From contig BDIU01000136.1 of NCBI GenBank assembly GCA_002118135.1, positions 62,001 to 126,000 of the forward strand: a stretch of 64,000 nucleotides of DNA, in the 5' to 3' direction. The translations under genes were made by a program, and so were the position numbers. Below, one piece after another: positions 45,526 to 57,400 of the stretch (position 1 is its first letter; the number at the start of each line of letters is the position of its first letter). Source of the stretch: Trebouxia sp. TZW2008 (Eukaryota; Chlorophyta; Trebouxiophyceae; Trebouxiales; Trebouxiaceae). The notes under the pieces are model-generated. The model was not told the DNA's origin. It was given only the letters and a program-made list of their open reading frames with translations, and did not search any database.

Positions 45526-46030
45526 AGGTCTCTGTGGACAGTCATGCGGCACGCGTGGGCACCTGCATGCAGAATGACACTAATTGCAGGCAAGTTTGCA
45601 AGGTTGAACACGGACAGCAAACTCAGACTTTGACATCGTTTTGCATGACAATGAACGCTATCTAGCTAGCAGGGCATCAGGGTTGCTGCAGACAATGGAG
45701 TTGGTGTACACGTGTGATGCTGCGAGAACTCAGGATGTTCTTGACAATTCAGGCAGTGCTGTTGCTTGTCCAACAATAATTCTTTCCTTTTGCTTCAATG
45801 TTTAGCTGAAGTTTATGGGCCATGGGATCTGGCATCAGTGGGATCTGCCTTGCAAGGCAGCAATTGTGGCCATCAAACGTCCTGAAACGTTCAAACACCG
45901 TACTGGCCATGGTGCTGAGTGGCTCTGACCTGATTTTGCTTGCTAAACTTCAAGTCAAGGTGTCAGCTGGCCAACACACCTTATCAACACTTTTATTATA
46001 CAGACAGAACCATCAAGACTTCAAAGCTCT

Positions 46031-49000
46031 TCACAGGGCATCTAGTTGTCTTGCCATCTCATCAAGCTTTTGCTGCCAGTTGCCAAGCAGGTGTTGTGCA
46101 TTCTTCTGATGCTGATGCAATTGGTGCTGCAAGCCTGAAACCATATTTCTGACATTGTTCTGCACAGAGCGCGCCGTGGATTGAGGCTGGATGACTGCAA
46201 TCTGCTGATCACCCCGTTGAGCACATGGCATGTCTGCATAGATATCTCCCAAGCCCTGCAGCATTTGTCTTTGAAGCTCAAACAACACCAATAAGGTGAC
46301 ATACTATGCATATGGATCGAAAAACTTGTTGCACAGACTGCTTGTCACTGTACCAGGCATTTGCGCAGCATGCTTGCACAAGTTGGGGTGATCAAAACCA
46401 TTTCAGTACGTGAACACACATGCGCTCAACACGGCAGCGCTTTGCCACTTCCAGACACACAAGGGCGTTCTGGATGCTGCTGTACTGCCTTGTGTTCAGG
46501 CAGCAAGCTAGAGCCTTGGTGTATGCACCTGAGAGAGGTTGCTGCATGTCCAAGGGCCACCAGATGTCAGGTAGACATGTTGCCGATTAAACTCATCACA
46601 CTCAGATCTTGACCACTTTTGTTTCTGCTTCTGCATCACATCATGGCAAGTCAGTCTGGCTTCATGTCGGGGTTGCACCTGTTGCTGCAAAGCTGGGGGG
46701 ATGCCTTTGTTGGCCAACAAGTCAGTCCTGCTGCATCTCAAACGCACCTAACCATTGATGTCACCAAGAGAAGCTAACCATGATATTTGTGAACGAAACA
46801 GCAGCCACTGGCCACCAGAGTAATTACTGAGCTGTTCCACAGTGCATGCATGCTAGCCGCAATACCTGTGCAAGGTAGAAAGGGGCATAGTTAAGTATCA
46901 CCCCTGCATCGATTGACCTGTACGTGGGAGGCAAAGTGGGGCATATCATAACTGCTGGACGGGCGCCAAGTGCAGCAGTGCAGGTTGGCTCCCTTGTGGT
47001 CTGCCTGGCACCATCTGCCAACCTGTGCGCCATGGCAATCTGCTCTGCTGCTGATTGTCTCTCTATGGCTGCAATCTTCTCTGCTGTTGCAATGCGATGA
47101 CAAGCTGCTTGCGCCTGAATTGCAGCGAGCCTATGTGCACTTGTTTGCCTCTCAATGTCAGCAGTCTTCTCCAACATTGCAAGCTGCTCTGCCGCAACAG
47201 CTGTGTCCACTTGATCACAGTTCCCACAGTGACTTGCATCTGCCATGACTGCGCTACTATGCAATGCTGCCTTGGCTGCAGATCTTTGGTTGGCTGTGAG
47301 GCTGCTACTGCTATTGCTGCTCCTGCGCTGGGTAGTGATTATGCTCTGCTGTTGGGAATTGGAATCAGAGAGGGAATTGGGCATTGGATTGCTGCATGGC
47401 TGACTTGTTATTACAGCAGTTGTACCTGTTGTCTCAGCTGCCATCACCTTTTCCACAGCAGCTGCCATGGCAGCTGCATGACTAAGAGCTGTTCGCCTGT
47501 CCTCAGCTGCAGCCTTCTCAACAGCTGCAACGCGCTGCAACACTGCATCAAGCGCAAATTTCGTGCTTTGTGATGTTGCAAGTCTCTCTGCAGCTGAAGC
47601 TGTTTCCATGGTGGCAAGTTGCTCGCCTGTGGCATTGCAAGCAGCAGCAGCCATGGCAGCATGCTGCACAGCCGCTGATTTGGCATCAGCTGCAAGCTTC
47701 TCAGAGGCTGCAATGCGCTGCAATAGAGCATTATGAGCTGCACTGGAATGCTCAGCGGCTGCAACTCTGTCTGCAGCTGAGCTTTTCTCAAGGGCTGCCA
47801 GCTTATTGGCAGTGGCAGCCGAGATGGTAGAAGCAGCTGCAGCAGCCTCCTGAGCCGCAGCTGCTGCTGCAGCATGACCAGTGGCAGCGTCTCTGTCCTT
47901 TGCTGCCTGCTGTTCAGAGGCTGCAATGCGCTGCAATAGAGCATTATGAGCTGCACTGGAATGCTCAGCGGCTGCATCTCTGTCTGCAGCTGAGCTTTTC
48001 TCAAGGGCTGCCAGCTTATTGGCAGTGGCAGCCGAGATGGTAGAAGCAGCTGCAGCAGCATCCTGAGCCGCAGCTGCTGCTGCAGCATGACCAGCGGCAG
48101 CAGCTCTGTCCTTTGCTGCCTGCTGTTCAGAGGCTGCAATGCGCTGCAGTATTGCATCAAAAACAGCATCTGCACGATTAGCTACTGCAGCCCTGTCAGC
48201 AGCTGCTGCCTTTTCCAGAGATGCAAACTTGCTGGCAACAACATCACACACAGCTGCAGCTGTCTCAGCGGCAACACCTGCTGCAGCGTCTTGGGCAGAA
48301 GCTTTAATTGTCTTTGCTGCAGCTTCCACAGGCGGTGCAACTCGTGGTGGTCCTGCGCTCAGAGTAGCGTTCACTTGTGGAAGCAAAGACGGGTCTGCAA
48401 CCAGGCTTCTGTTCAAGAGCACATGCTTTTCAGCTGGTGCGTGTCTCTCCACTGCAGCAGCAGAGGGGACAGCTGCGCCAGGAGTGACCTGTGCAACAGC
48501 TGTTCCTCTACCTTTGATCCCAATTGCAGCAGCGTCAGCATCAACTCTGATGGCAGGGATGGCCCTCACAGCTGCAATCTGTGCGTGTGTATGCCCGTCT
48601 GAATGAGCATGTTTATCTCCTCTGGCAATAGCAGCAGGCAGGCTATCGTTGACAGCTGCATGTCGTGCATCTGAGTGCTGGTCAGAGGCTGCACGACTGG
48701 TTGCCTTGGTGGCAGCCGCAGGCAGCGTTGCCGGGACAACTGCATTTGTATGGGTGTCTGAAGCTCTGTCTGTGCCAAAAGTACCAGCTCTGACAGGAGC
48801 AGCTCTTGCTCCCGCCACTTCTGTCCTGCCAGACTTTGAAAGTGTTGAGAGGCTTGCCACAGCACTTGCAGGCCTCTTGTGTGCCGTGACTATGGCATGC
48901 CCATCTGGCTTGGGGCTGCCAGCAGCTGTTACTTGGCTGTGATCCAGTTGCTGGAATTGGCCTCCCAGTTGCCCGCAGGACTTGACCTCGAGGACACGAT

Positions 49001-52000
49001 GTGACTCCAGCACACCCTGCAGAAAGATCAACATAATGAATGAAGAGCTGCATGCAGTCCTGGCCAGAGGCTCCTAACACATTCTTGCCTCTGGCAAAGT
49101 TAGCTCAGGGTCTGGATGTGCCCAGTAGCCGTTCAATGCAAGATTTTGCTTCATGCCGCCATGCCATGCCATGCCATGCAGAGGTCATAGCCAAAGCGTG
49201 CAGCGCAGACCAACTTATGTGTGGCTTGAGCCATAACTGTTCTTAGCGATGCTGGGTCTCAGCATTGCCATTCTTTGAAAATATCTGGATATGATCAAGC
49301 AGTCGATGGGTGCTCACGCTGATGTCTTCAGCATCATGCAAGGCACTTCGACTGGCTGCAACATCACCATTGCCTTACCTGCGCAGCGTGCTTGAATGGG
49401 GCCTTTGGTATTTGCTTCCTGAGGTCCACTAGAAACGGCTTGTAAGCAATATATCCATGGCTGTTTGCTGCATCATTGACAGCAAACCAACAGGTTGGCA
49501 GCTCAGAAGCCAAGGCCCACAGTGAACAGAGCCATATTAACAAAAGGATTATGTCCTTATTCAGCAAAGCATGTGGGTTGCAAACACGCTTCAAAAGCAG
49601 CACAAGAATGGGCAGGTGCCCACAATGCAGCTGTAACAACAACTTTAGCGAGGGAAACTCACGAGCTGCATGCTTCGTAAACAGCTTGCAGAGCGCATCA
49701 TGAGGCAAGAACATGAACAGATCTCCACAGCTGTGCTTCAATGACTCTTCTACCAAGAACCTTTTTGCAAAGCCTGTTCCACCCCTGGACGCCAAACAGA
49801 CAATTGTCAAGTGCATGAGCATAGTCAAGCCCAATCATGTTAGAACAAGGTAGCTGGTGCAACAAAACAGCTACAGCAATGACATGTGCCTGCTTTACGG
49901 TGCTCCAGCCATAGCTCTGAGGAGTAACATCTGCTGTGCAGTGCAGCCACCATGTTCAGAGGCAACGTGCATGCAGCAGTGGTGCTCATGAGACATCAGC
50001 TTGTTCATCATGTAGAGTCTGTAATCCTCCCCATGCATGGCCAGCGGCCCCTTGACATTTGTTGCATTGACGACATGCATGCCAGATCAGAGTCAGTCTG
50101 CAAACGCATGCCTTGCAAATAGTGGCCTCCCTCAAGAATGCCTTGATCCAGTATGAAGGCAAACAGCTTGCAAGCTTTACGTCGTGAGCTGACCCTCTCT
50201 TTTGGCAAGGCTCCAACGAATGATGCCATACATTGCTGGCATTGATGTCTGACAATCAGATATTGGACACCAGACGATGCTGAGTTGTTGTAAGATCGCT
50301 GCATGCACATGGTGGATATAGTCAGGTACCAGAACCTGCATGGTGCTCCACTCAAGTTGCCAGTCCCAACACATGATGTTGGGCAGAGCTCAAGGACCTT
50401 GTCCTAGCACAACTAAACTCTGACCACTGAAGTATGAACACAAAAATAAAGCATCGGTCAAATGGTGCACTGGGCAAGATTCTGGTTGCACTCAATGCAC
50501 TGCCAGGCACTCACCTATCACCAGCTCGGCAATGGCGCAGCACAATGGTAAGCTGCTCAGTGACGGTCCCTAACAACGGCAGGGGCAGGAGCTTGAAGAC
50601 ACATATCCTGGGGGCTTCTTCAATCAGCACAATCTGATGTGCACCCTGCTCCTGCACAGAACAGTGCAATGCAGATCAGTGGCAGTCCTGCAAAGGCCTG
50701 CAGTGTCCTCGCACCCAGATGCATGTAAGAACCAAAGTATTGATACCTGGGGCTGATCTATGCAGCAGCAAAAGTCTGACTCTGTTGTGGGTTGGTGCAG
50801 ATGCTGTGCTTGTGGCAGAGACTTCCCATGCATGCAAGAAGCAACTTGGCATCTCAACAGCTGTGTAAGGCACAGGGTGCATGGGCCAAGATTGGCTGCA
50901 GTGTGATGCAGGCCGTGAAAGGCCTTTATCTTACCTTGCATCGGCAACACCTGGCAAGCTCATGCACAAACTGCCATTTCAGCTGTGAGCCTTTCCTTCT
51001 GCGCCTGAAACACAACATGGGCAGAGCATGCCACGTGTGTATTGTTGCCTCAGCATCCTGCGTACAACCAAGGCATGCAGGTTGGTTGCTGTGCTTGATG
51101 CGCCTTCCAAGGGTGTGATATCATGAAATTGCACGCTACGCTTATATCCTCATGCTATAGGTGTTGTGCGCTGTTACAAAAGACTGTGCTTGGACACGCT
51201 CTTGTGCTTCCAATAGATTCTGCAATGCTAGTAGCAGCCGCAGCAGTGCAATATGGCGCCAGCTGACTTGAGCAGGCTTCAATGCAGTGGCTTCAGGACA
51301 CATGTTATGGGAGCACCTGCATGATGTGTTATCATTTACTCTGTGAAACTAAATTTGAGCATGCAAGTCTGGTTGTTGCGCTGGACGTGCCTGCTTGTCT
51401 GAGCGCTTGGCATCTCTTGGCTCTGAGTCAGCATGTGAGGCAGCATGTCGGTGCAAGTCTGGGTCAGCAGCTGAACCTTGGTCTGATTCTGGGTCGGGAC
51501 ATGAGTCAGGCCTGACGTTGACGACATGACAGTGCACCCAACCAAGGCCAGGCAACTCTATCTGCAGTCACAACACAAGCTAAATCAAGCGCACGCTGCT
51601 CATGTACAAAACAGGGCAAGCATGCTTCATTACATACTATAGCAGTGCAAAATCACTGGAGTGATCTCAATTCCAGCTTCCTTGACAAAAAGGAATTACA
51701 GAAAACTCATGCCAATCAGCAACTAGGAGTGGACATTGGCGCCGATACAAAACCTGTTACAGGTTTGTTTACCAGAGCCTTCAACACTGAGCAACTCGGA
51801 ACGAACATTGTCAACAAGAGTGTCCAGTTGAAAGATGCCACCAAGCAGGGTCAAGAGAGGAGAGGTATGTGTCCTGTCACTGATGGGAAGCTAACCTGCA
51901 GCTGATGGCCTTGCTGAAGATGATGGCTGAGCAATGACAGTGCTTCCTCAAGAATTCGGCGGCAAGCACCCCCTGTCAGCGCAGTCTTTGGCCCAGAAGC

Positions 52001-52592
52001 TTGACAGCTGGTATGGGAACGCTTCCTCGCAGTGTACAAGCTGTGATGATGAACCATTGCTTCATAATCAATGTGTGCAAATTCCCCGTCATTATGCTGC
52101 CAACCTGCAGCATGGTAATGAATAGGTGCAGTTCTGGCTTATGCCGTCTATCACCGGCACGTCTAGCTTGAGAAGAGCATGTGGGAAATGCTGCATACCA
52201 TTGCCTTTGATCAAGCCTGAGGCAACCACAACAGGCTGCAAATAATCATTGGTCCAGCTGTTGGCTACAAGCCATGGCAATAGCACTCCCTGCAGCACAT
52301 ACTTGATGCAGGGCCATAGTCTCGAAAGTGTTGGATGTAGTGGCAAGACCAAAACGGCACTTGACTGTATATCAAAGACTGCTTTCACCTTGCCAACGCG
52401 TACACCAACACCGGCTTGTTGCCACAGGTCTGTCCATATGCTTTCTATATCCTCGAGGTGCAACGACTCAAGGTGCAAACCGGCGTGCGAAACGGACAGC
52501 AGAACCTCGCTCAGGAAGTCTTTGGTCGATAGCACGTCGTTGCCGTGCCATACTAGCGGCCTTTTCAAATTGTCCAACTGGCTCGTACTCAT
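46031..52592 (-). CDS. Large uncharacterised protein with Ala-rich coiled coil and 71-residue tandem repeats
   Basis: Supported minus-strand exons: 52105-52592, 51896-52040, one starting at 51561, 50515-50651, 50194-50335, 49379-49785 (perhaps with an internal intron), 46866-49016, 46529-46747 and 46031-46255. Several further small exons between 51300 and 49800 are not resolved. The N-terminus reads MSTSQLDNLKRPLVWHGNDV. Middle exons include QGAHQIVLIEEAPRICVF, SSGVQYLIVRHQCQQCMASF and RGGTGFAKRFLVEESL, which has glycines and a lysine like a P-loop but lacks the Ser/Thr of a Walker A. The 717-residue exon is an Ala-rich coiled coil with repeats of LLQRIAASEQQAAKDR and NKLAALEKSSAADR. The C-terminus (QHLLGNWQQKLDEMARQLDA) is helical. 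Family unknown. That all exons belong to one gene is inferred from phase and order. Confidence 0.55.
47711..48136 (-). repeat. In-frame 213-bp coding tandem repeat (71 residues, two near-identical units)
   Basis: 47711-47923 and 47924-48136 differ at only a handful of bases. More diverged units flank them on both sides, so the coiled coil grew by repeated in-frame duplication. Each unit encodes ALLQRIAASEQQAAKDR, an all-Ala run, STISAATANKLAALEKSS and EHSSAAHN. Confidence 0.95.
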
Positions 52593-52965
52593 ATCGCTTG
52601 TAGCTCGAACATGGCCCGACGATGTGCAGTCAGTGCCATATGCTGTGCGACACCAGCGGTTTGAACTACAACGATCAACCCTGGAGCAGTGAATGGATTA
52701 CACGACCGCGGGCGTCCTATTAAAACGCATCGCAAGCGCAATCGGTCAGCACCACATAGGTTTAGGGTTTACTAACCACAAAGGCACCCGAAACGGAACA
52801 CATGATTGGCCATTTTGCAAAGCGGCACGTCAACGATGAGTGGACTTTCTCAGATCCTGCTGTCCATTTCGCACGCTGATTTGCACCTCGAGTCTATAGA
52901 GAGCTTGAAAATAGACCTGTGGCAACAAGACCGTGTCGGTGTGAGCGTTGGGAAGGCGAGTACTT
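52396..52965. repeat. Inverted duplication of a first exon around a shared promoter
   Basis: The minus-strand gene start (52592 down) encodes LSEVLLSVSHAGLHLESL and DLWQQAGVGVRVGK. On the plus strand, an ATG at 52836 opens a frame encoding MSGLSQILLSISHADLHLES and DLWQQDRVGVSVGKAST. The arms are about 120 bp with roughly 310 bp between them. The plus copy has no recognisable downstream exons. Confidence 0.85.
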
Positions 52966-54445
52966 GATCACGCTCAAGCTGTCTTGTAGATGGCACGTTG
53001 CTTTTTGTATAGCACATTGCATGGACGCTTTGGTCCCTTCTATGATTTCATGTTTTGACTCCTAGCACGGCAGGTCACATCTAGCCGCGTCTCAGCACTG
53101 CCGATGTAGTGGTTCCCTCACAAAACAGCAAGGTGCCTGTGAACACTGTAAATATGCATATATAGCTTTGGTGCAATATTCCGTAGCTTCTAGCACTACA
53201 TCAGCAACTGTATGCCTGTGCTAGCGCTTGTACAGCTTGTCACAGCATTGCTTGCACTCTGCCTGTGTAGGCTCACATGGTCCCTTCAACGTGCTGTGTC
53301 TGTGGCCTGTTAGCTCTGGACCCTTATGCAGCTGTCCACTTCTGATGTTGAAGGTGCACAACAACAGGCCCCGTCAAATGGTGCACGTGCATATAGCTAT
53401 GACTATAGCCTCCCAGACTTTGTGTGCACACATCTTTGCAGGGACCTGTGTAATCAACATTGTTAACTTTGACTGTCAGCAGAAGCATGCACATAGCAAG
53501 CCATAATACTGGGAGGCTTATATGACAGGCCAGCATGGCAAACACATGCCAGCTTGCAATGCAGACAGGGCAGGGCCAGCGGGGCAGCTGCCTGCGGGAC
53601 AGCGACAGGTTGGGACCTTGGGAAACAATGCTGCTGACAATGTTTGCGCAAACAGAAATGATTTCGATTATACCTCAACAGCGTTCTGCTGTCAATGTAT
53701 CAGACATTAGAGTGCAGCTTTGCGCCTAGGTAGTTGCTAAAAGTAGCTACCTTCAGTTTAGCATTCTCTTGGGATTTGAGGCGCTTAAGTGTAACAAGCA
53801 CATGTGCACAGGCATACAGGAATAATTGCTGCAAACAAGTGCTTGATTTCTGCTCTGAGCTACGTCAGCTGCTTGCATGGCTGTCTGCCTGCGTGCCGGG
53901 CTGGCTTTATGACATCGGTGCTTCGGCTGCAGCATCAGGCAGAGGTCTCTCATGATGTAATTGCAGCTTCTTTCGTCTCGCGAACTTTGCAATCTTGAAA
54001 GACACAGCAGATCACCACATTGAGCATTTAGATACCCAATGGACGTTTTTTACATCAACTTGGTGATGGTGGGTCAACTTGGTGCAGCAGACAAAACGCA
54101 TCAACAGTCTGCAGCTACACGGCTTTTTTGGTGTCAACGTATTGGGACTGGCTAGCCTAGGGAAAAAGGCAATGGCAAACACGAAAGCCACAAAGCAGTC
54201 TTGACAGTCATAGGCTCAAATGCTGCAGCTACCTTTACTCCCACTTTCTGCCCTAATGACCGCATTGCAGACCGTATCACACACTTGTTGGCATTTCAGG
54301 TGTGTGACTCAATGGCGCAAGCTTTGCACGACTCTTGTTTGCGCTGAATTTATTGTATGCGCGAATCTGATCAGGGTGATTTTTGGCTTGCTCCAAGCCC
54401 CCTGCCAAGCAGCAGAAAGGGTCATTGTCAAGCCAGTGACAACCC
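52966..54445. other. Intergenic stretch, no supported gene
   Basis: Reading frames are short and AT-rich patches are common. I find no exon continuing the plus-strand first-exon copy at 52836. Nothing else recognised. Confidence 0.6.
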
Positions 54446-57400
54446 TTATGTGTTGACATTCCAATCACAAGCCCTAAAACATTGTACATGCTGTGCTCTT
54501 GCAGGCCAAGCTGCATGACAGACATCCACAAGAATCTGTTCAAAAATAGGTTTCTCACCTTCATTACCTGTTGTTCCATCATCGTTGGGCTTTGTCTCGA
54601 CCCGCACAATTGGACTCTGAACCGGTGTAGCTGCATAGACATATCAGCTTGTTGCCTGAGCATTGCAAACCAAGCACATATGTAGATCTGTTTGAGGCTG
54701 TGCAAGCTTGTGTTCTGTACAAAGTACATGTTGGAATGCAGATGAGGCAGTACATGGCATTGAACATCAGGCCACAGCACAAGCATACCAACTGCCTTTC
54801 TGTTCTTGGGTAGAAGGCCAGCCACAAAAGATGCCATTGGCCCTTTGCATCCACACTGATCCTGCAACAACCAGTCAAACCACAGGTCAGCAGAAACAGT
54901 GCTTTCTGATGATGGTCACGCCGAAACAAAATGCAAATAAGCACCAAACAACACAATTGCACTTGGAGCCTTTATAGACAGCGCTTCATGTAAGCTAGAC
55001 ATCTACTAGACACAGAAACATAACAAGCAAGGCAATCAATGTACACAAGATCTACATATGCATCAGCCTGCTGAGTGTAGCTCTTTGGCTTCCAGCTCTC
55101 AACCTTCCCAACCACGCAGTGCAAAAAGCTACTGCCAAGCACCTGCAATTGAGCCAGGGTGGCTTCATTTTGTCTCAGCTGCTGTTGCAGCAGCTGCACC
55201 TTGGCCTCCTGCTCGTCAAGCTTGCGATGCGCCTGCTTCAGCCTCAATGCATGCGCTTCTGTCTGCTTTTCCAGCTCTGCTTGCTGGTATGTCTGCATCT
55301 GCGCAACCTGGACTCTCTGGTTCTCTAACAGCCTCTGCTCTTGAGCCTGTGACATGCCAACCAGCACTCTGTGCACATAGAAGGGTTCCAAATTGCGCTT
55401 GCTGCAAATACATGCCTACATGTACACTGAGTTTAAGCTTTGAAACGATCGGAACGTTTTGCAGGCCAGACTGAGCCTAGTTTGAGCAGCAGTAGCATGT
55501 CGAAACAAAACCAACTGATCTATAGTTGCTTTTATTTGTCCTGTCTGTGACGCAAATCAGTAGAACTGCAGATTACTTGCAGATATCAAGATCCATGAAA
55601 GCTTTACTGACCTGCTGAGTCTATCAACAAGAATTGCTTACAGCCTGGTAGACATGTATAATGCAAAGCTAGGACCAGCAGCCCCACTCATCAACAAATT
55701 ATCCCCCCCCCTCCCCCAGTCTTGGCACAGCAATTTTTGCATGCGTGCATGGACAGTGCAATGACAGAGTGTACCTGCAACTTTTGCTCAGCCTCTTCTC
55801 TGTCACGCATCTTCTGCTGCACCTCTGCAGCGGTCTGCTCTGCGATCCTCTTCTCCAGGACAGCCTGCTGCACTTCTGCCTCCTTCTGTGATTGCTGCAT
55901 TGAAGCCCTCAGCTCGGCCAGCTCCAGCGCCTTTTGGCTGTCCATCATGGCTTGCTCACGCTCCCTGTCTCTTTGGCTGTCCTTCTCCCACTTTGCCTGT
56001 GCCTCCTATACAGCATTGCTATCTCTACATATGGGCAAGCAAGCACCACTGCTTCTGCTGACCTGTGTAACACGGCTTGCTAAGCTCCCGATGAACTTGT
56101 CCAGCCTCTAGAGGCACATCACTGCCATTGCAAGTGACTGAAATGGGAGACCATGGGTTGATCGTTGCTATGCATGGCAGCTTGCCGGTTCTCTGCCGTT
56201 GATGATTTTTACATTGATGGAACTCCAGGAGTATGAGTTACACGCTGAGAGCTCGCAGAAGGCAACATCAGTTTCTTCGGACCAGCCTTTTGCCCTGGAC
56301 ATTTGGCCTGTTGTGCCGATTTCTCCAATACAACTCCACATGCCGCTGTGATGCTTGTAACATGAAGATCTGACGTGTGCCTTGATGCTCTTGTGGAGGA
56401 GCAACTAGACAGACCTCTCTGTGCATGCTGTCCACAGCAATGCACACTAGTAGCTTGCAGCTCCTCAGCAAAGGCAGTGCTACAAGCAGCTTTGTACCTC
56501 TGAGTAAACGTTTGCTTTGCTCAGCTGCCGTTCCCATGCCACGCCTGGATTGTATGCTTTGCATAACTTGTCTTTGTGCTGCTGAAGGCATTCCTGTGGC
56601 AGCCACTGCTGGATCTGTTAACAGAACGTTCCAGCACAGGCATAGCTCACCTCCACTGCATGCTGCATGTCTGCTTCAGTGAGTTGAGGCTTGACTGGCT
56701 CGGCTGCTAGGGCAGCTTCCCCACTTGGTGGCTGCATTGGCTCATATGCTCCTGGCACCTCCACTGCCCTTGCACTCTCTAAATCCTGTAGACACACAAG
56801 GCCAGCTGAATGATGCTGTCCATGCATGACTGTGTTCAATGCAATGTGGACATGCATGCCCTTCCTTTCTGACAACCTCGTCTGACTATCAGGTCCTCTG
56901 TAGGCAATGCGTTTACAGACACATGGCTCATATGTGCTACTGGTCATATAATGCATACCGTGAAAAATTTGCTGTCCTGGTCAATAGCCTACATCCACTG
57001 CTTTTGCAATCTCCAGATTCTATGAGGCTGCATCAAGCCGATTGTGCATGCAATCAGCTGAGTATGCCTCACCTGGCTATAGCATTGAGTACTCAGGCAA
57101 TGTCGACCAATTACAAGTGCATAGACGCAGGGTTGAGACTCAGCAAGGATTCCTGTCTTGCAATGTATGAGGAAAGAATTCAGGCTATGTACACATATGA
57201 GGGTTCAGCCTATGTAGAGATATAAGGGCTAGCCAAAGTATGGATATAAGAAGTTAGGCTATCTGGACATGAGGAGCATGGAATGTGCAGCAAGCAGGTT
57301 GCGAACTGGGAAACATCTGCCTCAGCAGGTGCATCTGCATGTCTGCAAGGGGAATGCAATCAGTTTTAGTGCCGTGTGTAACCCCAGAAGCGGGCTGTGA

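Noticed and set aside
48139..48606. Plus-strand Ala-rich frame of 155 residues
   Set aside because: Antisense shadow of the Ala-rich coiled-coil exon on the minus strand.
49162..49182. CCATG repeat resembling a short CRISPR-like or telomeric array
   Set aside because: It is only four CCATG/GCCATG units. No CRISPR array or telomere repeat exists in the window.
49700..49785. Possible P-loop NTPase (RGGTGFAKRF) in the coiled-coil gene
   Set aside because: The Ser/Thr after the Walker A lysine is missing and no Walker B could be placed, so no NTPase call is made.
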